DNA of 64,000 nucleotides from Helicobacter sp. MIT 99-5507 (GTDB lineage Bacteria; Campylobacterota; Campylobacteria; Campylobacterales; Helicobacteraceae): NCBI RefSeq assembly GCF_003364295.1, contig NZ_NXLO01000003.1, positions 62,001 to 126,000 of the forward strand, read 5' to 3'. Shown piece by piece: positions 1 to 9,470 of this stretch (position 1 is its first letter; each line of letters starts with the position of its first letter). The notes under the pieces were generated by a model. It saw only the letters and a program-made list of their open reading frames with translations, ran no database searches and was not told where the DNA came from. The position numbers and the translations under genes were made by a program.

Positions 1-184
1 TGACAAACAAAACTGCTACAAGCGCGATATGTTCTATCATGGAAACAGGAAGAAAAAAAGAAAGTATAAAAGCAGGGATTATTACACACAATTCTATCCT
101 AAAAGAAGATTCCATCTTTAGCATATAATAGATTCCACTAAAAGCATATTTTGTATTATTTAAAAAATTGTATTTTGGCTTCAT
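1..184 (-). CDS. dgkA: Diacylglycerol kinase DgkA, N-terminal part (cut by window edge)
   Basis: The first 61 codons of a gene that continues beyond the window start. Reading from an ATG at 184, the protein opens with a short cytoplasmic segment holding KYAFSGIYYM and ESSFRIEL, matching the start of prokaryotic diacylglycerol kinase (amphipathic helix, then the Glu and Arg residues near the first membrane segment), followed by a hydrophobic stretch. The enzyme is a small inner-membrane kinase that phosphorylates diacylglycerol to phosphatidic acid, recycling lipid by-products of envelope assembly. An AAGGAA ribosome site lies just upstream of the ATG. The divergent neighbour is a drug exporter. 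The active-site half is not visible. Confidence 0.8.
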   Translation of the reverse strand, partial: MKPKYNFLNNTKYAFSGIYYMLKMESSFRIELCVIIPAFILSFFLPVSMIEHIALVAVLFV

Positions 185-360
185 TGCTTTATTTCCTTGA
201 TAAAATCTTTTAGTCTTTATTAGAATCTTAAAAATTATAACAATCTATTAGCAAATTTTATAAAGTCTTTTATAAATCTATTAGATTCTACACATACAAA
301 GATATTGTATCTAGCTATATTAAACAAGATGATAATAAATCTAATTAGCCAATATTGTGA

Positions 361-366
361 TATAAT
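361..366 (+). promoter_or_regulatory. Probable -10 box for the Bcr/CflA exporter
   Basis: A perfect TATAAT about 60 bases before the start codon, inside the 242-base divergent gap between dgkA and the exporter. Sigma-70 promoters in Campylobacterota rely mainly on the -10 element, and no convincing -35 is seen. Nothing else is recognised in this gap. Confidence 0.45.
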
Positions 367-426
367 GGCAAGATAAGATTCTCTCATAAGCTAATTCATA
401 CATTAATCACTTTAAGGATTCCAGAT

Positions 427-1614
427 ATGCAGAAAAAATCACAAATAAAAGGCTTTGCTAAAATCAAGCTAGTTATCATCCTAGCCACACTCTCAAGTAT
501 AGCCCCACTCTCTACTGATATGTATTTACCTGCTTTATCAAATATTGAAAATAGTTTTAAAACAACACCTTTTCTAATACAGCTAAGCCTCACTAGCTTT
601 TTTGTTGCTTTTGCTTGTGGGCAGTTACTTTATGGACCTCTTAGTGATATTTTTGGACGTAAAAAACCTGTATTAATAGGATTATTAATTTTCCTTAGTT
701 CAAGCCTTGGATGTATGCTAGTTGATAATATTCATAGCTTTATTATCCTAAGATTCTTTGAAGCGTTAGGTGGTTGTGCTGGTGTGGTAATTGCAAGGGC
801 AATTATTAATGATACATTTGAGTTTAAAGAAGCTGCTGGAATCTTTGCTTTAATGATGGTTTGCAGTTCGCTTGCCCCTATGCTTTCCCCTACTTTTGGA
901 GGAATCGTGCTAAAATATTTTTCTTGGCATCATATATTTAGCGCATTATTTTTACTTGGTATTGTTATATTTTTGATGGTATTGTTTGGCATGAAAGAAA
1001 GTATGCCAAAACAAAATAAAAAATTCTCTCAAAAAGAGATTATTGATGGTTATAAAGCCGTGCTAAGCGATAAAGCATTTTTAGTTTATAGCTTTGTTGC
1101 TGGATTTGCTCTATCTGCTATGTTTGCTTATATTACAGGTTCAAGCTTTGTTTTTACAAAGATTTTTGGACTAAATGAGCAAGAATATGGCATATTATTT
1201 GGGATAAATTCTCTTGGCTTTTCTACTTGTGCATATTTTAGTGCTAGATTGGTTAGAAAAATCAACCCAGAAAAAATATTAGCAGTTTCACTTTTTATGA
1301 ATCTTATTGCTATGTCAATCTTGCTTATTGATTCTTTTTTAGAACCAAATTTTTGGTTTTTTGAAATCTCTTTATTTATAAGCTTATCTATGCTGGGCTT
1401 TATTGCACCAAATACTACTACTTTAGCGATGGCAAGATTCAAAGATCATTCAGGAACAGCATCTGCTTTGCTTGGATTTGTGCAATTTGCTTTGGCTGGA
1501 TTTATCTCTTTTGTGGTAGGTGCAATAGATGCAAACACGCCTTTAATCTTAGCAATTGTGATGAGTGGTTGCGTTATCGTGGCAAATGCCTTATATTTTG
1601 GATTCAAAAAATAA
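427..1614 (+). CDS. Bcr/CflA family multidrug efflux MFS transporter
   Basis: A 395-residue inner-membrane drug:proton antiporter of the major facilitator superfamily with about twelve membrane segments. Family signatures are DMYLPA (residues 31-36) at the end of the first helix, typical of Bcr/CflA proteins, and the MFS motif A, GPLSDIFGRKK (70-80), in the loop between helices 2 and 3. The length matches bicyclomycin/chloramphenicol-type exporters. AAGGA at 414-418 sits eight bases before the ATG and supports this start. The gene stands alone and converges with the Na/phosphate symporter. The substrate cannot be deduced from sequence. Confidence 0.9.
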   Translation: MQKKSQIKGFAKIKLVIILATLSSIAPLSTDMYLPALSNIENSFKTTPFLIQLSLTSFFVAFACGQLLYGPLSDIFGRKKPVLIGLLIFLSSSLGCMLVDNIHSFIILRFFEALGGCAGVVIARAIINDTFEFKEAAGIFALMMVCSSLAPMLSPTFGGIVLKYFSWHHIFSALFLLGIVIFLMVLFGMKESMPKQNKKFSQKEIIDGYKAVLSDKAFLVYSFVAGFALSAMFAYITGSSFVFTKIFGLNEQEYGILFGINSLGFSTCAYFSARLVRKINPEKILAVSLFMNLIAMSILLIDSFLEPNFWFFEISLFISLSMLGFIAPNTTTLAMARFKDHSGTASALLGFVQFALAGFISFVVGAIDANTPLILAIVMSGCVIVANALYFGFKK

Positions 1615-1699
1615 TAAATCCAAAACTTTTTTTAAATCTTAGTAAATATACTTTGTTTAAGATATAGATTAAAAAAGAAAGTCGTTAAAACATTCTAAA

Positions 1700-3433
1700 T
1701 TACATTTCTATATCATAGAGATAGCCTATAGCCTCAACAAGCTTTAATGCAATACTTCGCATAAATGATAAGTCATTTAACATAGAAGTGCCTTGTGAAA
1801 TGCTTATTGATTTTTGTGATATGAGCAAATCAATCTTGTTTAATATATCAAGGTCATCATAATCAAATGATTTTTTAAATTTTACAATCTTCTTCAAAGC
1901 TAATGAATTATCATCAAAAGATGCAATTCTTAATTCCTCTATACTTCTTAGCAAATATGCCATCATGGAGCGCATATTGTCATATTCATTACTTAAAGGC
2001 TGGTGTGGATGTAATGAGTATTTTTGTAGATTTTTTTGAATAAGACGCATATGCTTTGTGGCTTCTAGGATATTTTTTGCTGCAATTTGCAATCTAAAGA
2101 CTTCTTTTATCTGTTTTTCATCACTTATATAAGCTTTTGCTTTTGTTGTAAATTCCATAATTGCATTAGATAATAATTTTATTTTCTCTTCATACAAAGT
2201 ATCAATATCAATATCATCTTTTAACATAGTCTTATCTTGTATCAATTTTTCTATTGGTTCAAATGAGCGAATCTGCCCTCTGTCAAATCCTATACTATGC
2301 ACAATTATGCTTAATGCATTGTCATATAAATGCTTTGTTTCATTTTTTATGGCATCAATAGAGGCATTTGCATAGTTTATCTTGGAATTATCTAAATAAA
2401 TAGGATTATTTATAGAATCTTGCGTTCTTTTAGAAATAAATTTTGTCAAATAATAAACAAATTTTGATAAAACTGGGAGCATTAAAGCTATGCCAATAAT
2501 ATTAAATAAAGTATGGAATATAGCAAGTTTAAAACTCAAATTTACAATACCAAATAATGAAGCAATAATTTCTACAAGCCATATAATTTGATTTGAAAAA
2601 AATACCGCAACAAGTGCCGTAGTTAGGTTAAAGAGTATATGTGCTACAGCCAATCTCTTACCATCAATGCTTGCATTAAGAGCCCCAAGTCCTGTTGTGA
2701 TACTACTTCCTAGTTGAGCACCGATTGTTAAAGCCATAGCATTATCAAGTGTTATTTGATTTACACTTAGTGCTGCAATAATCAAGACTAAGCTTGCATG
2801 AGTTGATTGCATAATAAGTGTTGCAAGAAGTCCAATAAATGTAAAAATAGCCATTCCTTTTAAGCCATCAACACTATATTTGCTAAAGTCAAATGTATTT
2901 GAATAAGCATCAAAGCCAAGTTTGATATATGCAATACCTAAAAAAATAAATCCTATTCCAGCAAGAACATATCCTGCACCTTTTATCTTTTTTGTTTTTT
3001 GGAATAAAAAAATAACACCAAATGCGATAATTGGTAAAGCAAAGGCAGAAATATTAGCTTTATTGCCAATACTTGCAATGATCCATGCACCCGTGCTATT
3101 TCCTAGATTTGAGCCAAATATAATGCCAATACCCTGTAATAATGAAATAATTCCAGCAGAAACAAATGAAATTGAAAATAATGATATAAGTGTGCTTGAT
3201 TGCATAACTGTTGTAGATATAGCACCAAATAATATACTATTAAATGTATTGCTAGTAACTTTTTTCATCATAGTTTCCAAAAAGCCATCACTAAGCATTT
3301 TAAAGCCATCTTCCATGATAAACATACCAAATAAAAAGATAGCTACACCAGAGACAATTTCTATGCTACTTTGGAATTTATAAAATATAAAACACAATAC
3401 AACAACAGATATTGGGATCAATATCTTATTCAC
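1700..3433 (-). CDS. Na/Pi cotransporter family protein with PhoU-like C-terminal domain
   Basis: A 577-residue protein of the NptA/Na-phosphate symporter family. The N-terminal two thirds hold two repeats of the symporter domain, each with a Gln-Ser signature (MQSST near residue 77 and MQSTH near 208) and Gly/Ala/Ser-rich re-entrant stretches such as GSNLGNSTGAW and GAQLGSSITTG. From about residue 370 the protein is soluble and helical, like the PhoU-type domain often fused to these transporters. It probably moves phosphate with sodium across the inner membrane. Translation starts at GTG with AAGGG upstream. It lies downstream of the lipoprotein operon with a 24-base gap, so it may be co-transcribed with it. 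Confidence 0.88.
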   Translation of the reverse strand: MNKILIPISVVVLCFIFYKFQSSIEIVSGVAIFLFGMFIMEDGFKMLSDGFLETMMKKVTSNTFNSILFGAISTTVMQSSTLISLFSISFVSAGIISLLQGIGIIFGSNLGNSTGAWIIASIGNKANISAFALPIIAFGVIFLFQKTKKIKGAGYVLAGIGFIFLGIAYIKLGFDAYSNTFDFSKYSVDGLKGMAIFTFIGLLATLIMQSTHASLVLIIAALSVNQITLDNAMALTIGAQLGSSITTGLGALNASIDGKRLAVAHILFNLTTALVAVFFSNQIIWLVEIIASLFGIVNLSFKLAIFHTLFNIIGIALMLPVLSKFVYYLTKFISKRTQDSINNPIYLDNSKINYANASIDAIKNETKHLYDNALSIIVHSIGFDRGQIRSFEPIEKLIQDKTMLKDDIDIDTLYEEKIKLLSNAIMEFTTKAKAYISDEKQIKEVFRLQIAAKNILEATKHMRLIQKNLQKYSLHPHQPLSNEYDNMRSMMAYLLRSIEELRIASFDDNSLALKKIVKFKKSFDYDDLDILNKIDLLISQKSISISQGTSMLNDLSFMRSIALKLVEAIGYLYDIEM

Positions 3434-3457
3434 TATAAGCCCTTTTTACCTATTTTA

Positions 3458-4372
3458 TTAACTCTCAACCCAAGTTTGAATTTTTTTATATAGTTGAGCC
3501 TTAAATCTATCTATTGCTAGATTAATATCTTTAGAATCTACATCAATTGAAGTGCTAAAAATTATATTATTGCTACAATCTTTAATATTTGAATAAAACT
3601 TTATACCAACTGAACTAATAGTGCGTGTGATGTTATATCTATTCTCTATGTAATATATTTTAGAATCTTTGCTTTGTATATCAAAAAATTTATTATATTC
3701 ATTAAGTAAAGATGCCTCTATCAATGAATAATCATCACCTTTTCCACCTTGGACAAATGAAGCATAATAAGCTGTTGGTTGATTTTGCAATACTTGATTT
3801 ACAGAATCAATTAATGCTTGATTTGATACAACACCACCTAATGCTTTTATTTGCTTGCTATATAAATCAATCTTTGACATAAATAAAGAAAGATTATGCT
3901 TATGTTTTGGTGATAAAGTCCTGCACATAGAAGATTTAATAGAATTTAAAATATTATTAATATCAGTTACATAAAAATTAATATTTGAATTAAGTTTTGA
4001 GATAATTATATCTTTTTTTATCCTTGCTTGGACGAAAAATACCTTATCTATCTCTTCAACTAACGGATATTCTAAGCTATCTAGCTCTATATCTCCTACA
4101 TTAACACCAATATTGCTATTTATTACATTAGAAAGATTCTCATTTTTTTGCTCTTTTGATATATTAATATCAGATTCTATACTTAGTGATATTTGAGAAG
4201 CTATATCATTGAGTGCTTCAAACTTTGCATCTTGTAGATTATTTGATGACCCAACTCCATATAAATAGCTAGAATCTTTATTGGTTGATAAATACCAGCT
4301 AGGATATTGTGTAACACTACTACAAGATATAATAAAAAAACTAAAGAATACTAAAGCCTTTATTAAATTCAT
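3458..4372 (-). CDS. LPP20-like lipoprotein (HP1454-like)
   Basis: A 304-residue exported lipoprotein. The N-terminus is a signal peptide ending in a lipobox (FFIISC, Cys17). The mature part begins with PSWYLS and LYGVGSSNNLQDAKFEALNDIA, the pattern of the LPP20/FlgP-like domain, in which a Gly-Val-Gly strand precedes an Ala-rich helix. Size and place match the secreted protein HP1454 of the H. pylori lpp20 operon, as I recall it. The rest resembles no enzyme I know. It is the last gene of a four-gene envelope operon, three bases after the previous one. Confidence 0.7.
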   Translation of the reverse strand: MNLIKALVFFSFFIISCSSVTQYPSWYLSTNKDSSYLYGVGSSNNLQDAKFEALNDIASQISLSIESDINISKEQKNENLSNVINSNIGVNVGDIELDSLEYPLVEEIDKVFFVQARIKKDIIISKLNSNINFYVTDINNILNSIKSSMCRTLSPKHKHNLSLFMSKIDLYSKQIKALGGVVSNQALIDSVNQVLQNQPTAYYASFVQGGKGDDYSLIEASLLNEYNKFFDIQSKDSKIYYIENRYNITRTISSVGIKFYSNIKDCSNNIIFSTSIDVDSKDINLAIDRFKAQLYKKIQTWVES

Positions 4373-4375
4373 AGT

Positions 4376-4969
4376 TTAGAAACCATTGCTTAATGCTTTA
4401 TTAAGTGCATCTAAAAACTTATCTTTTTGAACCGGCATATTGTTGTCTTTTGAGATATTTTGTATTATGCTTTTTTGAATCTTATCTGACAGTGTTTCAT
4501 CTTGCTCAACTAATACATAAATTTGCTTTCCATCTGGTGAAATCCAAGTATCCATTTGCTTTGAGCCAACTAGACTTTGAGATACAATTTGTCTTGTGAT
4601 TTGCTCGCTATATTTCTCAACAATAGAATCATATGCATTATTTCCTACAGATTGACTAACTGCACTGCTTACTAATCCTTCGACTTTAGTTGAAATCATT
4701 CTAGATAGCTCATCTCTAGCCATAGCTAAAGCTTCATTTCTTGCAAATTGTAATCCTGCTTTAGTAATATCTGCCGAACCAATAGCACTAAGACCTTCTC
4801 TACCACCATTTAAAATCCAAGATGGTGCATCTAATAAATTATTTGCCTTTAGTGCTGCTTCTGTTATGCTACTTGCACCCTCACCAAGTCCATATTTTGA
4901 TGAACAACCCGCAATAATCATCATAAACCCTAAAATAAATGATACTTTCTTTAGTGAAATCATTTTCAT
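4376..4969 (-). CDS. LPP20 family lipoprotein (Lpp20-like)
   Basis: A 197-residue lipoprotein with a signal peptide and lipobox (IIAGC, Cys22). The conserved LPP20 features are APSWI near residue 48, LSAIGSAD near 60, an Ala/Arg-rich helix (FARNEALAMARDEL) and a C-terminal strand DGKQIYVLVE. Lpp20 of H. pylori is an abundant conserved membrane-associated lipoprotein antigen of uncertain function, and this gene probably corresponds to it although it is about 20 residues longer. It is the third gene of the operon after the LpoB-like gene. Confidence 0.75.
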   Translation of the reverse strand: MKMISLKKVSFILGFMMIIAGCSSKYGLGEGASSITEAALKANNLLDAPSWILNGGREGLSAIGSADITKAGLQFARNEALAMARDELSRMISTKVEGLVSSAVSQSVGNNAYDSIVEKYSEQITRQIVSQSLVGSKQMDTWISPDGKQIYVLVEQDETLSDKIQKSIIQNISKDNNMPVQKDKFLDALNKALSNGF

Positions 4970-5032
4970 AATATATCCTTATTTTTGAAATTTAAAATTA
5001 TACTTTGTTAAATATTAAAATGCCACATAGTT

Positions 5033-5635
5033 TTACCATGCAACACTTTTATTGCTACCTAACTTTATGATATTTACCTCATCATCCCACAAAACAAGAC
5101 CGCTTTTTAAATCAACTAATGTTAATAAAAAATAATAATCTATTCTTTGCTCTGATGAAGATACTCTTGCGTTTTTTTGCACAATCCTTCCAGATAATGA
5201 CAACTCTGGAGCTATTAACTCACCTTGCTCTATTGTAGTGTATTGATTAAACTCTGCATTATCCCTAGCTTCTCTTGATATATCAATCATGGGATCTTTG
5301 CTAGATCCATTACTACTAAGTGCTAATGTCAAAATAAATTTTCCACTATTTCGCAAATCTCGTGTTATTTTCCTAGTTAATTGCTCTGTATTAATCATCT
5401 GCATTGTATCATTTAACACATCAGATATTACAAGCACCTTTGGCTTACTTGAATCTAATCTTTTTGCATATCCACTAGATAATAACGATTTTACACTTTG
5501 TTCTGCTGCATTTGCTATATCATGATAATCAAGACCTGTGGTTGTATATTCTTTAGATTGATCCAATTCTATATATTGTGTTTTTGTATGACAACCAACA
5601 AATATAATACAAATTAGTGTAAAAAGATACTTCAT
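5033..5635 (-). CDS. LpoB-like lipoprotein (penicillin-binding protein activator family)
   Basis: A 200-residue lipoprotein with lipobox IIFVGC (Cys15). The segment KPKVLVISDVLNDT followed by a helix and LRNSGKF, then a strand-rich end with TLVDLKSGLVLWDDE, matches the LpoB fold, an outer-membrane lipoprotein that activates the bifunctional synthase PBP1b in enterobacteria. Whether it has that partner here is unknown. GGAGG stands just before the ATG and lies within the end of the preceding gene, so translation is probably coupled. A tubulin-like or nucleotide-binding role is not supported. Confidence 0.75.
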   Translation of the reverse strand: MKYLFTLICIIFVGCHTKTQYIELDQSKEYTTTGLDYHDIANAAEQSVKSLLSSGYAKRLDSSKPKVLVISDVLNDTMQMINTEQLTRKITRDLRNSGKFILTLALSSNGSSKDPMIDISREARDNAEFNQYTTIEQGELIAPELSLSGRIVQKNARVSSSEQRIDYYFLLTLVDLKSGLVLWDDEVNIIKLGSNKSVAW

Positions 5636-7006
5636 TTAACCTCCTATGCTATGAGTTAAAATGCTAATTATACCATTTTGCATAACTCTAATATAAACAA
5701 TATTATCCCTATTTAAACACAATTCTTTACAATCATTATCAAGCATAAAACTATATAACATTTTTCTATCACCAAATAGTTTAAATACTTGTTCTTTATT
5801 TTCTACTCTAATTGCCAAGAATCTAAGTGGCAAGATTCTAGAATTTCTAATATCAGCATTTGCGCTAATCGAGCTAAAGAGCATTCCGCCTATACTGCCA
5901 ATTAGACCAAGATTTTTATTTAAGATTGATTGTAAATAAGCTTTGTATGTTGATGAAATTAATGATGTTATGATAATATATGGTATTTCTATACTAAATT
6001 CATTTGAAACCATAGATTCTATATTTAATAATTCAAAGCTATTGATAGAATCTTTAGAATCTAAGCTTATATAATATTTATAATGAAAGATTTTCCCAGA
6101 ATCTAACTTAGGTAAAGCAATATTAAAATATATAATATCATCTGGCAAAAATAATGGCACATTAAGACGCATTTCATATTTTTTTGGACTTTGTCCATCC
6201 TCTATAAATATCCAAGTATATTTTTTTGTATCTATATTTTCCTTTCTGTTATTTAATAACAAAATATCATCTAAGATTCTGCTTTCTCCACTGACTGCAT
6301 AAGATTCTTTTAATAAATCATTTGCTTTATTAAAATCATTTTGCAATAAAAAAAAGATTCCTGATACATAGCTTACCATTGGATTTATATATCCATCATA
6401 TGCTTTAAATCTATCTAGATTCTTGTATTGTGCGTTGTATATAGAATCCATAGATTGAAGCGTCTTTATATCGTTAATATTTTCCATATTGCTATTGTTT
6501 ATTGTATCTTGAATCTGATTTATTCTACTAGCAAAAAACTCTTTTGACCTTCTTTGTCTATCATTTGCACGATTAAACTCAACTCTAGATGATGCATAAT
6601 CTTTAAGCATCATAAAATTCAATGCTTTATAATAATTAATAAATGTAGCTTCATATAAATTACCATAATATTTAAACATACCATTGCTAACTAATACCGA
6701 TATAATAGTTTTAAATGCGTTTTGAAATACATTTTCTTGTGAATTAATCTCAAAATAAACTTCTGCCATATTAAAGCTATCAATACTATTTTGAAAATCA
6801 CCCATTTGAAATCCAAGGATTCCACTCTGCAGCGCCCAAAGAAAATCATCTTTAACATATTTTTGTGAATAATTATAAGAATCTGCTAGATTGTTATTTT
6901 GATAATATAATGTATCTAGTTTTTCTATATCGCCCATAGAGGCACATGCATTGAAAAAAATACAAATAAAAACAATAAAAATACAATCTAAATATTTAAA
7001 ACCCAT
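5636..7006 (-). CDS. Uncharacterised TPR-like secreted protein, COG3014-type
   Basis: A 456-residue protein and first gene of the lipoprotein operon. It has a hydrophobic N-terminus (IFIVFICIFFNACAS) with a possible lipobox Cys near residue 21, then helical TPR-like repeats to about residue 240 (for example FQMGDFQNSIDSFNMAE and LLQNDFNKANDLLKESY), and a strand-rich C-terminal half. Proteins of this layout (COG3014) occur next to LpoB-like and LPP20-like lipoproteins in several Proteobacteria, as here. The function is unknown. The context suggests an envelope assembly or sensing module. Confidence 0.65.
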   Translation of the reverse strand: MGFKYLDCIFIVFICIFFNACASMGDIEKLDTLYYQNNNLADSYNYSQKYVKDDFLWALQSGILGFQMGDFQNSIDSFNMAEVYFEINSQENVFQNAFKTIISVLVSNGMFKYYGNLYEATFINYYKALNFMMLKDYASSRVEFNRANDRQRRSKEFFASRINQIQDTINNSNMENINDIKTLQSMDSIYNAQYKNLDRFKAYDGYINPMVSYVSGIFFLLQNDFNKANDLLKESYAVSGESRILDDILLLNNRKENIDTKKYTWIFIEDGQSPKKYEMRLNVPLFLPDDIIYFNIALPKLDSGKIFHYKYYISLDSKDSINSFELLNIESMVSNEFSIEIPYIIITSLISSTYKAYLQSILNKNLGLIGSIGGMLFSSISANADIRNSRILPLRFLAIRVENKEQVFKLFGDRKMLYSFMLDNDCKELCLNRDNIVYIRVMQNGIISILTHSIGG

Positions 7007-7141
7007 AGTAAATAAATTACCTTAATAAAATATCAATCTTTAAATTATTTTTGATAGAATATAAAACAAATTATAAACTAAAAATTATTGAATTGGATAT
7101 TAAAACAATCTATACAAAACTTTAAAATTTAGGAAAAAATA

Positions 7142-7588
7142 ATGAAAGTTTTATTGCTAAAAGAAGTAAAATCATTAGGAAAAGCTGGCGATATATGCGA
7201 AGTAAAAGATGGATATGGTAAAAATTTTTTAATAGCAAAAGGAATGGCTCAAGTCGCAACAAATGAAACTATCAATAGATACAAAAAAGAAGAAAAAATA
7301 AAAAAAGAAAAAGAAGCTGCATTGATAGAAGAATTAAAACAATTAGCAGATAAATTAAAAAGTCTAACACTTGTATTAACTAGAAAAACTGGTGCTAATG
7401 GCTCTTTGTATGGAGCAATCACAAAAGAAGAAATAGCACAAGCTTTTAAAGAATCCCATAATATAGATATCGATAAAAAAGCACTTGATTTAAAAACTCC
7501 AATAAAAAGCACTGGAATATATGAGATTGATTTAAAGCTAGGATTTGGTTTGCATGCAATATGTAAAGTCGATATTCAAGCACAATAA
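7142..7588 (+). CDS. rplI: 50S ribosomal protein L9
   Basis: A 148-residue protein with the L9 N-terminal signature MKVLLLKEVKSLGKAGD, followed by KDGYGKNFLI, a long charged connecting helix (KKEEKIKKEKEA) and a C-terminal RNA-binding domain. It binds 23S rRNA domain V and helps maintain reading frame. AGGA precedes the ATG. It heads a five-gene set with hslV, hslU, era and csd6, an order I also recall from H. pylori. Confidence 0.97.
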   Translation: MKVLLLKEVKSLGKAGDICEVKDGYGKNFLIAKGMAQVATNETINRYKKEEKIKKEKEAALIEELKQLADKLKSLTLVLTRKTGANGSLYGAITKEEIAQAFKESHNIDIDKKALDLKTPIKSTGIYEIDLKLGFGLHAICKVDIQAQ

Positions 7589-7610
7589 TTTTTAAAAGGT
7601 AGGATAAATT

Positions 7611-8147
7611 ATGTTTGAAGCTACGACTATACTTGCATACAAAGGAAAAAATAAAGCCGTAATTGGTGGAGATGGGCAAGTTACATTTGGAAATTGCATA
7701 TTAAAAGGTAATGCTACAAAAATTAGATCATTATATGATGGAAAAATACTAAGTGGATTTGCAGGAAGCACCGCTGATGCTTTTAGTCTATTTGATATGT
7801 TTGAGAAGATTCTAGAAAATAAAAGGGGCGATCTTGAACGTTCTGTGATAGACTTTAGCAAAGAATGGAGAAAAGATAAATATTTAAGAAAACTAGAAGC
7901 AATGATGATTGTCTTAAATAAAACAAATATATATATCTTAAGTGGCTCTGGTGATGTAGTAGAGCCAGAAGATGGGAAAATCGCTGCAATTGGAAGTGGT
8001 GGAAATTATGCTTTATCTGCGGCAAGAGCGCTTGATAGGAATATTGAAAATATCGATGAGAGAATCTTAGTAGAACAATCTTTAAAAATTGCAGGGGAGC
8101 TTTGCATTTATACAAATACAAATATCAAATTATTGGAGATAAACTAA
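7611..8147 (+). CDS. hslV: ATP-dependent protease subunit HslV
   Basis: A 178-residue N-terminal-nucleophile peptidase that forms the double-hexamer core of the HslUV protease. The catalytic threonine is in MFEATTIL: Thr5 would be the nucleophile, preceded by a four-residue leader instead of the usual single Met. [25 protein letters not shown] and [15 protein letters not shown] are family landmarks. Length is normal. It lies 22 bases after rplI and 3 bases before hslU, the usual partner order. Confidence 0.97.
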   Translation: MFEATTILAYKGKNKAVIGGDGQVTFGNCILKGNATKIRSLYDGKILSGFAGSTADAFSLFDMFEKILENKRGDLERSVIDFSKEWRKDKYLRKLEAMMIVLNKTNIYILSGSGDVVEPEDGKIAAIGSGGNYALSAARALDRNIENIDERILVEQSLKIAGELCIYTNTNIKLLEIN

Positions 8148-8150
8148 AAT

Positions 8151-9455
8151 ATGACTGATAATAAAACACCAAAAGAAATAGTTGAATATCTTGATGAATA
8201 CATCATAGGTCAAGATAAAGCAAAAAAGGCTATTGCGATTGCATTAAGAAATAGATATAGAAGGATGCAACTACCAAAAGATATACAAGAAGAAATAGTG
8301 CCAAAAAATATACTAATGATAGGAAATACCGGAGTTGGTAAAACAGAAATAAGCAGAAGAATGGCAAAAATACTAGGACTTCCTTTTATCAAAGTTGAAG
8401 CCTCAAAATATACAGAAGTTGGATTTGTTGGAAGAGATGTAGAATCTATGGTAAGAGATTTAGTAAATGCATCAATGAACTTGGTAAAAAATGAATATAG
8501 AGATAAAAATACAGATAAAATAGATTCATATATTATTGATAAGATTGTAAAAAGCATCATTCCACCACTTCCAAATACTGCAAATGAAACAAAAAAAGAA
8601 GAATACAAAATATCATTTGATAAAATGACAAAAAAAGTAAAAGATGGTTCTGTTGATCACTTAGAAGTTGAGATAGAAATCATAGAAGCACCGCTAAATC
8701 CACTGCCTCTACCAAATATTGGAATTATTGAATTACTTCCAAAACAACAAAAAACAAAAAAAATAAAAACAAGCGTAAAAGAAGCCAAAGAATTGCTAAA
8801 AAATGAAGCAATAGAAAATATAACAAATATTGATGAAATAAAAACAGAAGCACTAAAAAGGGCTGAAGAAAGTGGAATAATTTTTATCGATGAGATCGAT
8901 AAAACTGCAACAGATCAAAATCAAAGCAAACAGAATCCAAACAAAGAAGGTGTGCAAAGAGATTTGCTTCCTATTGTAGAAGGAAGTATTGTTGAGACGA
9001 AATATGGCTCTATTAAAACTGATTATATTTTATTTATTGCAGCAGGAGCATTTGCATTTAGCAAACCTAGTGATTTGATACCTGAATTGCAAGGTAGATT
9101 CCCAATTAGAGTTGAATTAGATAGCTTAAGTGAAGAAGATTTATACAAGATTCTAATACAAACAAAAAATTCTATCATCAAGCAATATAAATTATTGCTT
9201 GAGACTGAAGGAATAAAGCTTGAATTTAGTGATGATGCACTAAGGGCAATTGCAAAATTTGCATTTCTTGCAAATGAAAAAACAGAAGATATTGGAGCAA
9301 GGAGACTTCATACAATAGTTGAAAAAGTATTAGAAGATATTAGCTTTGATGCTCCAAATATAGATGATAAAAATATAAATATCACACAAAAAGAAATTGA
9401 AGAAAAATTAAATTCAATCATACAAAATGCTGATACAACAAGATATATTTTATAA
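8151..9455 (+). CDS. hslU: ATP-dependent protease ATPase subunit HslU
   Basis: A 434-residue AAA+ unfoldase that feeds substrates to HslV. It shows IIGQDKAKKAIAIALRNR near the N-terminus, Walker A GNTGVGKT (58-65), an I-domain insert at roughly 110-235, Walker B IIFIDEIDK near 244-252, and sensor-2 EDIGARRLHT near 382-391. Length fits the family (about 440). It is tightly packed behind hslV. Confidence 0.97.
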   Translation: MTDNKTPKEIVEYLDEYIIGQDKAKKAIAIALRNRYRRMQLPKDIQEEIVPKNILMIGNTGVGKTEISRRMAKILGLPFIKVEASKYTEVGFVGRDVESMVRDLVNASMNLVKNEYRDKNTDKIDSYIIDKIVKSIIPPLPNTANETKKEEYKISFDKMTKKVKDGSVDHLEVEIEIIEAPLNPLPLPNIGIIELLPKQQKTKKIKTSVKEAKELLKNEAIENITNIDEIKTEALKRAEESGIIFIDEIDKTATDQNQSKQNPNKEGVQRDLLPIVEGSIVETKYGSIKTDYILFIAAGAFAFSKPSDLIPELQGRFPIRVELDSLSEEDLYKILIQTKNSIIKQYKLLLETEGIKLEFSDDALRAIAKFAFLANEKTEDIGARRLHTIVEKVLEDISFDAPNIDDKNINITQKEIEEKLNSIIQNADTTRYIL

Positions 9456-9470
9456 TAAGGTTATCTTATA

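Noticed and set aside
2922-3383. A 153-codon frame opposite the Na/phosphate symporter
   Set aside because: Its sequence mirrors the hydrophobic codons of the real gene and has no start signal; it is a shadow.
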